A DNA stretch of 20,547 bases, taken from Methanothrix sp. (GTDB lineage: Archaea > Halobacteriota > Methanosarcinia > Methanotrichales > Methanotrichaceae). Below are positions 1 through 7,728 of this stretch, piece by piece. A program made the translations under genes and the position numbers. Each line of letters opens with the position of its first letter. The first letter of the stretch is position 1. The stretch covers positions 1 to 20,547 of the forward strand of contig JAJRAX010000154.1 in the NCBI GenBank assembly GCA_028679775.1, in the 5' to 3' direction. A model generated the notes under the pieces. It ran no database searches. It saw nothing but the letters and a program-made list of their open reading frames with translations, and was not told the DNA's origin.

Positions 1-1
1 G

Positions 2-463
2 GTCGATGCTTGCATCAAAGTAGCCAACGGCTATGGTTTATGCGATGCTGTAGGCGTTTTACGCGGAACCTTATTTCTGGCTGTTGGGCCCATTTCTATG
101 GACGAGCTGGTTGAGGAGACAGGATACAGCAAGTCCACAGTCAGCGCCAATATGAGCACTCTGGAAAGGCATGGCCTGGCCAAGAGGGTGATCATACCGG
201 GAGACAAGAGATACTACTATGTTCCTGTTACCGAACCCGATTCACTGAAGAAGCAGGTGATAGCCAATGCTAGACAGGAGATGCAGGTCATCATCGCAGC
301 CATGAATCGCACTGACGAGGATCTCAAGGCCTGCGTTCATAAGTCCCAGGCTGTACTGGATAGGATTGAAAAGGCCAGACGCATCTACCAACAGATGGAC
401 CTGCTCTTAGATCTGATTTCCCGGTACAATACTGAGGAATTGATCGCGTTATTGGACCATTGA
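2..463 (+). CDS. GbsR/MarR-type winged-helix transcriptional regulator (5' end outside window)
   Basis: The reading frame is open from base 2, so the N-terminus lies outside the window. The internal ATG at 98 is not the real start: codons upstream of it encode GYGLCDAVGVLRGTLFLAVGP, which fits the helix before the DNA-binding domain of GbsR-like proteins. The helix-turn-helix follows (SMDELVEETGYSKSTVSANMS), then a wing with basic residues (LAKRVIIPGDKRYYY). The C-terminal part is a long helical stretch of about 70 residues, as expected for a dimerisation region. Proteins of this family are cytoplasmic dimeric repressors; GbsR of Bacillus controls osmoprotectant genes, but the target here is unknown. 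The gene ends 77 bases before a large histidine kinase on the same strand, so shared regulation is possible. The family call is good; the specific function is not known. Confidence 0.8.
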   Translation, partial: VDACIKVANGYGLCDAVGVLRGTLFLAVGPISMDELVEETGYSKSTVSANMSTLERHGLAKRVIIPGDKRYYYVPVTEPDSLKKQVIANARQEMQVIIAAMNRTDEDLKACVHKSQAVLDRIEKARRIYQQMDLLLDLISRYNTEELIALLDH

Positions 464-540
464 TAGCATTCGATGATCGCCCAATATATTGATTAGCAAT
501 AAAGATTCATATCCACTAAAAGTACAGGTAGTGATAATTC

Positions 541-3500
541 TTGGGCAGGGAGACAACTGCAAGCAGTGATCCGAAAATGAGGATTATGGAGATGCTGCGG
601 CTGATAGATGATATGCAGGCGAGCGGCTGCGATGAAGAAAGTCTGCCTGAGTTCTTTGAGGGACTCAAAGAGAGGCTGCATGATCTGTCGAACTGCCTGA
701 CTGAACATTTCACTTCAAAGAACAGCACGATGGAGATCCTGAAGATGACCAAAGCAGTTGAGACCGCTCCAACGGCAATTGTGCTCACGGATCTCGATGG
801 CAGGATTGAGTATGTCAATCCGAGCCTTTTGGAGAATTCTGGATTTAATGATATCTCCGAGGTGAGCGGGCGCTCGGTCTTCGATTTTACCAATGCAGAG
901 GGTAAAAACAAGCTGCATGAAGAGATCATCCCAGCCCTTTACTCAGAGGGAAGCTGGAGGGGAGAGCTTCCTGTGGTGAAAAAAGACGGCCAATCCTACA
1001 TGGCAGAGATGATATGCGCTCTGGTCAAAGACGATGACGATAACCCCCTCTATCTGCTGGCCAACTTCTACAACATCACAGACCGAAAGAACGCGGAAGA
1101 GGCTCTGCTTCTCGATGATTCACGGTTGGAAGCATTGCAGAGACTCAACCAGATGGATGAGGCATCCATCAAAGAAATTGCCGACTTTGCACTGGAGGCG
1201 GGTGTCAAGCTGACTGGCTCCAAGGTTGGTTACCTGGCCTTTGTCGATAGGGAGGAAAAGACTCTCATCATGTATTCCTGGTCCAAGAATGCCATGCAGG
1301 AGTGCAGCATTGAGCATAAACAGATCGTCTATCACCTGCAAGAGACAGGGCTCTGGGGAGAGGCCGTTCGGCAGAGAAAGGCAGTGATAACCAATGATTA
1401 TGCATCCTGTCCAATTAAGAAAGGCGTACCATCAGGGCACGTTGATATTGTCCGCCATATGAATGTGCCGATCATTGACAAGGGAAAGATAGTGATTGTG
1501 GCAGGTCTCGGCAACAAGGAAACGGATTATGATGACTCCGATGCGCGCCAGCTAACCCTCCTCATGAGCGGCATGTGGAAGATCATCCAGCGAAGGGAGA
1601 CTGAAGAGAAGCTGCAAAAGCGCGATCATCTCCTTCAAGGAGCCACTGAAGCCACCAACTATCTGCTCACCTCCGACCCCCAGGCAGTAGAAAAGGCCCT
1701 GGGCATTTTGGGTGAGACGGCCGATGTGGATAGGGTCCATATTCTGGCAAACAAAGAATTGCAGAGCAAGGAATGGCTGGAGAGCCTCTCTGTTCAGTGG
1801 TTTAGAAAACCCGCCGGTCCATTTTCTGAGAATACATGCTGGGAAGAGCTCTTTCCGGGCTGGAAAGAGGAACTGTCGCGCAGCAATCCCATTCAGGGCA
1901 TAACATCCAAGCTCTTGCTTCCGGGAGCAAGAATGCTGCAGCACCAAAATGTCATCTCCATTCTGCTCCTGCCAATCTTCATCGAGGGCCGGTTTAATGC
2001 TACCATGTGCTTTGAAGACTGTCATACGGAGAGACAGTGGATCGATAGCGAGATAGCTGTGCTAAAGGCTGCTGCAGGAAGCATCGGTGAAGCCATTTTA
2101 CGCAGACTTACCGAGAAGGCCCTCCAGGAGAGCCAAAGAGCCCTCTTAACATTGATGAGCAATCTGCCAGGCATGGCCTACCGCTGCAAGAACGATAGAC
2201 TTTGGACCATGGAATTCGTAAGCAATGGCTGCCAGGAGCTTACGGGCTATATGGCTGAAGAGCTTGTGAACAATGCGAAGATCTCCTATGCAGATCTGAT
2301 TCATCCCAATGACAAGGAATATGTCAGAAAGGAGATCCAAGAGGCTATTTCCGAGAGAAGACACTTCTGCCTGATGTACCGAATAAGATCGCGATTGGGC
2401 ATCAAGTGGGTCTGGGAGCAAGGCCTCGGAATATTCCGACTGGATGGCTCGCTGCTGGCACTTGAGGGATTCATCAGCGACATCACAGAGAGGAAACTGA
2501 CTGAAGAGGCCCTGAAGAGGACTCAGGAGGAGCTGGAAAAACGGGTGGCTGATAGGACGGCATGGCTGTTGAGGGCGAATGCCGCCCTGCAAGAGGAGAT
2601 GGTCAAACATAAGAAGACGGAGATAGAGCTTCGTTCAGCTCAACAGGCAGCAGATGCTGCTCTGAAGGCCAAGGGCGAGTTTTTGGCAAATATGAGCCAC
2701 GAGATAAGAACTCCCATGAACGCGGTCATCGGCCTGGCCGGGCTCTTGCTGCAGACTGATCTCTCAGCCGAGCAGCGTGATTTCGTGGAGACGATTCACA
2801 GCAGCGGCGATGCTCTGCTGGCAATAATCAATGATATCCTGGACTTCTCGAAGATCGATGAGGGCAAGATGAAGCTAGAACGACTGCCATTCGACCTGCG
2901 AGAGTGCATTGAGGCAACGCTTGGCCTTGTGGCCGCAAAGGCTGCGGAAAAGGGTCTCGACATATCTTATGCGATTGATGAAAAGATTGCTCCTACAGTT
3001 CTCGGGGACTCGGTTCGGCTGCGACAGGTCCTGGCCAACCTGCTCAGCAATGCAGTGAAATTTACAGATAAAGGCAGAATTGAGATTGTCGTCGTGCCTG
3101 GAGAGAGAGCAGATGAGATCCGTTTTTCCGTTAGCGATACAGGAATTGGCATCAGCCCGGCGGATATGAAGAAGCTCTTTGTCTCATTCAGCCAGGTTGA
3201 TGCATCTACATCCAGAAAATACGGCGGAACCGGTTTGGGACTGGCCATAAGTAAGAGGCTGGTGGAACTGATGAACGGCAGGATCTGGGTAGAGAGCGAG
3301 ATCAACCGGGGCTCGACGTTTCATTTCTCAGTCATGGCTCCACCGTTTTCTGGAGACGCTGCCAGGATGTGTCTGTCCGGCAAGAAGATCATGGCACTGC
3401 TCGATAACGAGGAGACGCTGAAGCTGCTGGCAGACTATGCTCGCAACTGGAAGATGCAGATATTTCCTGTGGTCTCTGCCTCCGAGGCACGGGAGCTAAG

Positions 3501-4110
3501 AGAGAACCAGTTTGATGCTGCGATATTGGATCTGGAGGTTCCTGGAGCCATGGATCTGGCAGAAGAATTGGAGGAGCATATCCCTGCCATCACCTTATCT
3601 CCCCCAGGTCGACCTCGAACAGGACGGAGAAATCTTGCCAAGCCACTTACCCCAGCAGGCATTTGCTTCGCTTTACAAGAGGCCTTCGTGCCGCAAAACC
3701 ACAGGAAGATAGATGCGAATAAAGAAGAGGTAGAACCGCGCGATCTGAAGATATTGCTTGCGGAAGATAACCTGGTCAACCAGAAGGTGGCTCTGCTCAT
3801 GTTGAAGAAGCTGGGATACGGAGCCGATGTGGTCTCCAATGGCCGAGAAGTCCTGAAGGCACTTGCCGATCGACCTTATGATGTGATACTGATGGATGTG
3901 CAGATGCCCGAGATGGACGGACTTGAGACCACCCGTGCCATTATGGATATGAAATTAGCTCACAGGCCTAAGATCCTGGCGTTGACTGCTTATGCCCTTG
4001 AGGGAGACCGGGAGAGATGTCTGCGGGCTGGAATGGATGGCTACATCTCAAAGCCGGTGCAACTGGATGAGCTGATGCATGCACTTTACGGAGTGCTCAA
4101 CATCACGTAG
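541..4110 (+). CDS. Soluble hybrid histidine kinase, PAS-GAF-GAF-PAS-HisKA-HATPase-REC-REC
   Basis: This is a large sensor kinase of up to 1189 residues with no membrane segment, so it should sense a cytoplasmic signal. Approximate order, numbered from TTG 541: PAS 72-185, GAF 205-350, second GAF-like 360-530, PAS with PAC tail 535-655, coiled linker 655-712, HisKA 712-778, HATPase 822-940, a receiver-like domain 947-1050 and a clear receiver 1068-1187. The phospho-accepting His is H720 in NMSHEIRTPMN. ATP-site motifs are the N box N833-N837, DTGIG 866-870 and GGTGLG 895-900. The last receiver has E1075/D1076, D1119 and K1171. The first receiver keeps D997 and K1034, but its acidic pair reads D955-N-E-E. 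The start is uncertain: a TAA lies two codons before TTG 541. ATG 577 has a perfect GTGATCC ribosome-binding match just upstream and is an attractive alternative. The signal and the output partner are unknown. Confidence 0.93.
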   Translation: MGRETTASSDPKMRIMEMLRLIDDMQASGCDEESLPEFFEGLKERLHDLSNCLTEHFTSKNSTMEILKMTKAVETAPTAIVLTDLDGRIEYVNPSLLENSGFNDISEVSGRSVFDFTNAEGKNKLHEEIIPALYSEGSWRGELPVVKKDGQSYMAEMICALVKDDDDNPLYLLANFYNITDRKNAEEALLLDDSRLEALQRLNQMDEASIKEIADFALEAGVKLTGSKVGYLAFVDREEKTLIMYSWSKNAMQECSIEHKQIVYHLQETGLWGEAVRQRKAVITNDYASCPIKKGVPSGHVDIVRHMNVPIIDKGKIVIVAGLGNKETDYDDSDARQLTLLMSGMWKIIQRRETEEKLQKRDHLLQGATEATNYLLTSDPQAVEKALGILGETADVDRVHILANKELQSKEWLESLSVQWFRKPAGPFSENTCWEELFPGWKEELSRSNPIQGITSKLLLPGARMLQHQNVISILLLPIFIEGRFNATMCFEDCHTERQWIDSEIAVLKAAAGSIGEAILRRLTEKALQESQRALLTLMSNLPGMAYRCKNDRLWTMEFVSNGCQELTGYMAEELVNNAKISYADLIHPNDKEYVRKEIQEAISERRHFCLMYRIRSRLGIKWVWEQGLGIFRLDGSLLALEGFISDITERKLTEEALKRTQEELEKRVADRTAWLLRANAALQEEMVKHKKTEIELRSAQQAADAALKAKGEFLANMSHEIRTPMNAVIGLAGLLLQTDLSAEQRDFVETIHSSGDALLAIINDILDFSKIDEGKMKLERLPFDLRECIEATLGLVAAKAAEKGLDISYAIDEKIAPTVLGDSVRLRQVLANLLSNAVKFTDKGRIEIVVVPGERADEIRFSVSDTGIGISPADMKKLFVSFSQVDASTSRKYGGTGLGLAISKRLVELMNGRIWVESEINRGSTFHFSVMAPPFSGDAARMCLSGKKIMALLDNEETLKLLADYARNWKMQIFPVVSASEARELRENQFDAAILDLEVPGAMDLAEELEEHIPAITLSPPGRPRTGRRNLAKPLTPAGICFALQEAFVPQNHRKIDANKEEVEPRDLKILLAEDNLVNQKVALLMLKKLGYGADVVSNGREVLKALADRPYDVILMDVQMPEMDGLETTRAIMDMKLAHRPKILALTAYALEGDRERCLRAGMDGYISKPVQLDELMHALYGVLNIT

Positions 4111-4174
4111 CATCAGATTCATTTATTGCCAAAGCGATTTTCGTATAGATAAGACATCCATTGGAGGGCAGCAT

Positions 4175-5281
4175 TTGACGAGCAATGTTTATTTTGCAGG
4201 AATCAGGGCGAGAACCCCGGAGGACAACAAGCAAAACAAGATCAAAAGGCTCTTTGATGCCGCCGGCTTGGCGCAGGTGATAACGAAGGGCGATCTTGTG
4301 GCCATCAAGATCCACTTCGGAGAGCATGGAAACGATTCGTATGTAAATCCAATTCTGGTCAGGCCCATATCCGAAAAGGTCCAATCGATTGGGGCAAAGC
4401 CATTTCTCACAGATACCAATACGCTGTACGGAGGAAGCCGGGCCAATGCAGTCGATCATCTGCAGACGGCGGAGGACCACGGCTTTTGCCGGACTGTGGC
4501 GGGAGCACCCGCGATCATAGCCGACGGCCTGCGAGGGGATTTCTACAGTGAGATCAACGTTCCAGGAAAGCATTTCCAGAGGGTCAAGATCGCAGGTGAG
4601 ATCGCATTTGCGGATAGCATGATAGTGGTATCCCATTTCAAGGCCCATCTTCCAGCAGGATTCGGTGGAGCCATCAAGAACCTGGGGATGGGATGCGCAT
4701 CACCGCTCGGCAAGGCTGAGCAGCACTCCACGAGGCCAATCTTCAATGCCGATCTCTGCAGCGGCTGCGGCACCTGCATGGACAACTGCCCGAATCATGC
4801 CATAACTGTGAGAAAGCAGATCACAGCAATAAATTACGACCTGTGTACTGGATGCGGCAAATGCCTGCGTCTCTGCCCCAGCCATGCCCTGGACTTCGAC
4901 TGGTTTGTCGAGGTTCCGCCGTTCATGGAGAGGATGACCGAGTATGCCCTGGGAGCAGTGGCTGGAAAGGAGGGACGAGTGGGATTTTTCAACTTCTTGA
5001 TAAATATCACCCCTGACTGCGATTGTGTTCCCTGGAGCGATGCATCCATTGTGCCGGACATAGGAATCCTGGCCTCGACGGACCCGGTGGCCATAGACCA
5101 GGCCAGCTACGATCTGGTCAACCGGCATACTGGTCTCGCCAACTCGGCTCTGCAAACGAATCACGAACAGGGAAGGGACAAGTTCCAGGGTGTATGGGAG
5201 AGTACTCATGGCAGCATCCAGATGGACTACGGCGAGAAGATTGGTCTCGGAAAGAAGGAGTACCGACTGATTGAGATTTGA
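4175..5281 (+). CDS. DUF362 Fe-S protein with two 4Fe-4S ferredoxin motifs (COG2768-like)
   Basis: This is a 368-residue cytoplasmic protein of the DUF362 family with an internal bacterial-type ferredoxin insertion. The first cluster motif has C195, C198, C201 and C205; the second has C224, C227, C230 and C234. Each is CxxCxxCxxxCP, the classic pattern for a [4Fe-4S] cluster. The family is common in methanogens and anaerobes, and electron transfer is inferred, but no reaction is established. The start chosen is TTG 4175, because GGAGGG lies 6 bases upstream and the protein then begins TSNVYFAGIRAR. The longer frame from ATG 4079 would overlap the kinase and adds residues unlike the family. 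The gene is followed after 14 bases by an iron-sulfur flavoprotein, so the two probably form an operon and may exchange electrons. Confidence 0.85.
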   Translation: MTSNVYFAGIRARTPEDNKQNKIKRLFDAAGLAQVITKGDLVAIKIHFGEHGNDSYVNPILVRPISEKVQSIGAKPFLTDTNTLYGGSRANAVDHLQTAEDHGFCRTVAGAPAIIADGLRGDFYSEINVPGKHFQRVKIAGEIAFADSMIVVSHFKAHLPAGFGGAIKNLGMGCASPLGKAEQHSTRPIFNADLCSGCGTCMDNCPNHAITVRKQITAINYDLCTGCGKCLRLCPSHALDFDWFVEVPPFMERMTEYALGAVAGKEGRVGFFNFLINITPDCDCVPWSDASIVPDIGILASTDPVAIDQASYDLVNRHTGLANSALQTNHEQGRDKFQGVWESTHGSIQMDYGEKIGLGKKEYRLIEI

Positions 5282-5295
5282 GAGGGTGAGATACA

Positions 5296-5868
5296 ATGAA
5301 GGTTGTGGCATTTAACGGCAGCCCTAGGAGAGATGGCAATACAGCCGCTCTGCTCGCCGCAGTCCTCCGGGAGCTGGAGGGCCAGGGAATTGAGACGGAA
5401 CTTGTACATCTGAAGGGTCCTCTTTCCGGATGCATCGCCTGCAACAAGTGCTTTGAGAAGAAGAATGGCCGATGCTCTCTCGACAAGGACATGATTAACG
5501 AGTGCATCGAGAAGATGGCTGCAGCTGACGGCATCATCATAGGCTCGCCCACCCACTTTGCCGACCTCACTCCACAGACCAAGGCCCTCATCGATCGTGC
5601 GGGATTTGTGGCCAAGGCCAATAACGACATGTTCAAGCGCAAGGCAGGAGCGGCGGTGGTGGCTGTGCGCCGGGCCGGAGCAATCCATGTCTTCGACTCC
5701 ATCAACCACCTATTCCTCATCAGCCAGATGATAATCGCAGGCTCCAGCTACTGGAACATCGGCATGGGCCTTCATGAAAGGGATGTGGAAAAGGATGCCG
5801 AAGGGTTGGAGACCATGAGGAGATTAGGACAGAATATGGGATGGCTTCTCAAAAAGATCAAGGAATAG
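5296..5868 (+). CDS. Iron-sulfur flavoprotein (Isf-like, NADPH-dependent FMN reductase family)
   Basis: The 190-residue protein has a flavodoxin-like fold. The phosphate loop for FMN is GSPRRDGNT (residues 8-16), and SPTHFADLTPQTK supplies the second flavin-contacting segment. C46, C49, C52 and C60 form the compact pattern C-x2-C-x2-C-x7-C, which is diagnostic of archaeal iron-sulfur flavoproteins such as Methanosarcina Isf that bind a [4Fe-4S] cluster next to FMN. Known Isf proteins take electrons from ferredoxin and are linked to oxidative-stress or redox balancing. The ATG is preceded by GAGGGTGA, a good ribosome-binding site. The preceding DUF362 ferredoxin-like gene ends only 14 bases upstream, so a two-gene redox operon is likely. 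The frame ends at TAG (5866-5868) at the usual family length. Confidence 0.9.
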   Translation: MKVVAFNGSPRRDGNTAALLAAVLRELEGQGIETELVHLKGPLSGCIACNKCFEKKNGRCSLDKDMINECIEKMAAADGIIIGSPTHFADLTPQTKALIDRAGFVAKANNDMFKRKAGAAVVAVRRAGAIHVFDSINHLFLISQMIIAGSSYWNIGMGLHERDVEKDAEGLETMRRLGQNMGWLLKKIKE

Positions 5869-6043
5869 TTGGGACTGAAGAATCAAAAACGAATCCGACA
5901 TGGACCGGATCAACCTGGTTTCGCCTTTGAGCGCATCAAGGCCCTGCACACCTCCCCATCGGCCATATGCAGGCTGCTGCAGAGCTGTCCGCGCTCATCA
6001 GGAAATCCCGCAAATAGCGTGTTGATGTATGATCATGGAGTGA
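5869..6043 (+). pseudogene. Possible frameshifted coding remnant between the Isf-like gene and the terminator
   Basis: No intact gene is seen here. Two overlapping frames look protein-like and fit together if one frameshift is assumed. In one frame bases 5908-5952 encode DQPGFAFERIKALHT. In another, bases 5931-6017 encode AHQGPAHLPIGHMQAAAEL followed by SALIRKSRK and TAG. A join near 5950 would give a continuous, plausible C-terminal segment. I do not recognise the parent family. The first frame is also the in-frame continuation of the flavoprotein past its TAG. Alternatively this is ordinary spacer in which open frames occur by chance. Confidence 0.3.
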
Positions 6044-6055
6044 TTTTTTTTCTTT
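6044..6055 (+). terminator. T-run terminator after the DUF362/Isf operon
   Basis: Eight consecutive T bases followed by C and three more T lie on the plus strand about 175 bases after the Isf stop and just before the converging gene that ends at 6068. Archaeal RNA polymerase terminates at oligo-T runs without needing a hairpin, so the position between convergent genes fits. Confidence 0.5.
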
Positions 6056-6067
6056 CATCTGTTTGGC

Positions 6068-6433
6068 CTATTCGATCCAATGGTAGCCCGGATCCTTGAT
6101 CCTATTGAAATTGCGTATGAGGGCTGCGGCATCCTTCCGACTGAAATTGGCCTCCATCATCCGGGAACAGACGAAACGCAAAGCAATCTTCTGCATCTTG
6201 ACCTCGGTACAGTCATCTGGTTTTGAGATCAGCCCAAATAACTCAAATAGATGCTCTCTTTCATTCATATGTGCGCTTTTGCCCCACTTTCCAAACATCT
6301 CTGCAGCTTGATCCAGCAAATCCTGATTAAAGGTCTCAGGGAGAATGAATCCTTCGAACTGCTGCATGAACTCCTCTCTTCTCAAAATGATCGCCCTCTT
6401 TGCCCAAGCCATGTAGTGGGCTTTATCTTCCAC
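6068..6433 (-). CDS. Hypothetical helical protein, 121 residues
   Basis: This is a small soluble protein with no signal peptide or membrane segment. It is rich in charged and aromatic residues (AWAKRAIILRREEFMQQF near the start, ALIRNFNRIKDPGYHWIE at the end) and should be mostly alpha-helical. I do not recognise a family. The frame is bounded by a TAA three codons before GTG 6433, so the start is GTG 6433 or the internal ATG at codon 8. An AT-rich stretch about 25-30 bases before the GTG (ATACATTTATCAA on the minus strand) could be a TATA box for a short-leader transcript. Codon use looks like its neighbours, which supports a real gene. It converges on the Isf operon. Confidence 0.6.
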   Translation of the reverse strand: MEDKAHYMAWAKRAIILRREEFMQQFEGFILPETFNQDLLDQAAEMFGKWGKSAHMNEREHLFELFGLISKPDDCTEVKMQKIALRFVCSRMMEANFSRKDAAALIRNFNRIKDPGYHWIE

Positions 6434-6505
6434 TAAAATAGTTTAAAGCTGAAAATTGATAAATGTATCTCCAGGCTGAAACGAAATAGAAAACAATTGA
6501 GACCC

Positions 6506-6525
6506 AAAAAAAGATAAATTAAAAA
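6506..6525 (-). terminator. T-run terminator of the secreted-protein gene
   Basis: On the minus strand, just after the TAA at 6529-6531, come a run of five T and then a run of seven T (A-runs at 6521-6525 and 6506-6512 on the plus strand). This is a typical archaeal oligo-T termination signal in the 95-base gap before the next minus-strand gene. Confidence 0.5.
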
Positions 6526-6528
6526 TAT

Positions 6529-7650
6529 TTAGATATACACTGCAGTTCCCGGCTCCACATTGATTATCTTTGTGACGCCTCTGGCGAAGTACATGCTCTT
6601 CGGATAATTGAACTGACCATCATAAACCCTGATATTATGGTTCTGGTTTCCGACAACTGAAAAGCTGAATTTTCCATCAAGAGCATCGCCATTGGTACCT
6701 TCTACGCCGATCAAGACATCATCCAAGTAAACCTGATAGCCCCTCATTCCCTGGGACTGAATGGTCACAGGTGTGTCACCTGATGCGACCACCTGAGTGG
6801 GAAGGGACGTGCCGTAGCTTTGAACCTTTGTGGATGCGCTGGTGGTCGTCTGGCCAAATCCTGTTGCGGTTGTCTGGGTATAGCCACCGGTCACAGTACC
6901 GGTCTGACCGTAGGCGGGTGGCATACTGCTTGTGGACGCGCCATTGACGGCAGTCGATTGGACGGTTGGCGCCTGGCTGATCACATCCACGATGACGGCG
7001 TCGCTCGGCTGATTATTGAGCACGAACAGAAGAACGTGCCTGCCGACTTTATCTGCCAGGAAGTTCATGCTGTTGTAGCCTGCATAGAAATTAACGCGCT
7101 TGCTGGTTATGCTCTGGGCGTCAGTCTGGAGAATCTCGTAATAATCGGCCTGTCCGCCCGTCGGGACGAAGGCTATGAACTGCATGCCTGTTCCAGCCGG
7201 AACTATAGCGTACTGAGACCAGTCCTGGCTCTTTTGAATCCACAGCTCGTTGCCCCTAGTGGACGCCATTGCTGACTGGTACTGAGTGTATGTAATCTCC
7301 TGGCCGCTGCCGAAGTAGATCCTGGTGGGCAGATTGTGTGTGACATCGAACTTCACTGGAGTAAATCCGCCAACTATCGGCAGGCTGTTATCGATATAAA
7401 ACTCGGAGAGGAAAGAATAAGCGCTGCTGGTGTTCTCGAACTGGGGGCCGTACCACTCCCCAGAAAGCTCAGTGCTGAGGCCTCCAATGCCAAAGAGGCT
7501 ATTGACGTATTCCTGGCTGAAGCCCGCGCCATTTAAGCTGAGGGACTGCTGCAGAGAACCGATCTCCGTTTCTAATGCGACCGCAGCTCCAGTTGCCGCA
7601 ACTATGGCCAGGAGACAAATGCATAAACAATTAAATCTCAAATATTGCAC
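6529..7650 (-). CDS. Secreted protein with Ser/Thr/Gln linker and PEGA-like C-terminal domain
   Basis: The protein has 373 residues. An N-terminal signal peptide has the hydrophobic core LCICLLAIVAATGAAVA and a likely cleavage after A25 (AVA-LETE). Residues about 30-225 form a globular domain rich in Tyr, Gln and Gly, with no family I recognise. A low-complexity linker follows (about 228-290, with repeats of the type TTATGFGQTTTSAST), probably exposed and possibly glycosylated. The last 70 residues (YQVYLDDVLIGVEG ... SMYFARGVTKIINVEPG) resemble PEGA-like beta-sandwich domains found on archaeal surface proteins. The start is GTG 7650; TAG lies in frame five codons upstream, so no longer form exists. 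A TATA-like element (CTAAATAATACA) about 25-30 bases upstream suggests a nearly leaderless message. The metalloprotease gene upstream is on the same strand. Confidence 0.7.
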   Translation of the reverse strand: MQYLRFNCLCICLLAIVAATGAAVALETEIGSLQQSLSLNGAGFSQEYVNSLFGIGGLSTELSGEWYGPQFENTSSAYSFLSEFYIDNSLPIVGGFTPVKFDVTHNLPTRIYFGSGQEITYTQYQSAMASTRGNELWIQKSQDWSQYAIVPAGTGMQFIAFVPTGGQADYYEILQTDAQSITSKRVNFYAGYNSMNFLADKVGRHVLLFVLNNQPSDAVIVDVISQAPTVQSTAVNGASTSSMPPAYGQTGTVTGGYTQTTATGFGQTTTSASTKVQSYGTSLPTQVVASGDTPVTIQSQGMRGYQVYLDDVLIGVEGTNGDALDGKFSFSVVGNQNHNIRVYDGQFNYPKSMYFARGVTKIINVEPGTAVYI

Positions 7651-7673
7651 CTCACTGGATTGCTACTCCAGCA

Positions 7674-7686
7674 TTGTATTATTTAG
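7674..7686 (-). promoter_or_regulatory. TATA-like promoter element of the secreted-protein gene
   Basis: On the minus strand this region reads CTAAATAATACA, centred about 30 bases before the GTG start at 7650. Initiation 25 bases downstream would give an almost leaderless transcript. A short inverted repeat (CTGGA and TCCAG, seven bases apart) lies between this element and the start codon. Confidence 0.35.
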
Positions 7687-7728
7687 CTTTTAGTCTCTGA
7701 TGAGGGTCATCTGAAGCTCATGGAAGCT

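Noticed and set aside
4079..4174. Longer DUF362 protein starting at ATG 4079 within the histidine kinase gene
   Set aside because: The extra 32 residues are not family-like, while TTG 4175 has GGAGGG six bases upstream.
5866..6099. Read-through of the TAG after the Isf-like gene as pyrrolysine, since the same frame stays open to 6099
   Set aside because: The protein already has the normal family length at the TAG, the continuation changes character and ends in low-quality sequence, and TAG also ends other genes here at their expected lengths.
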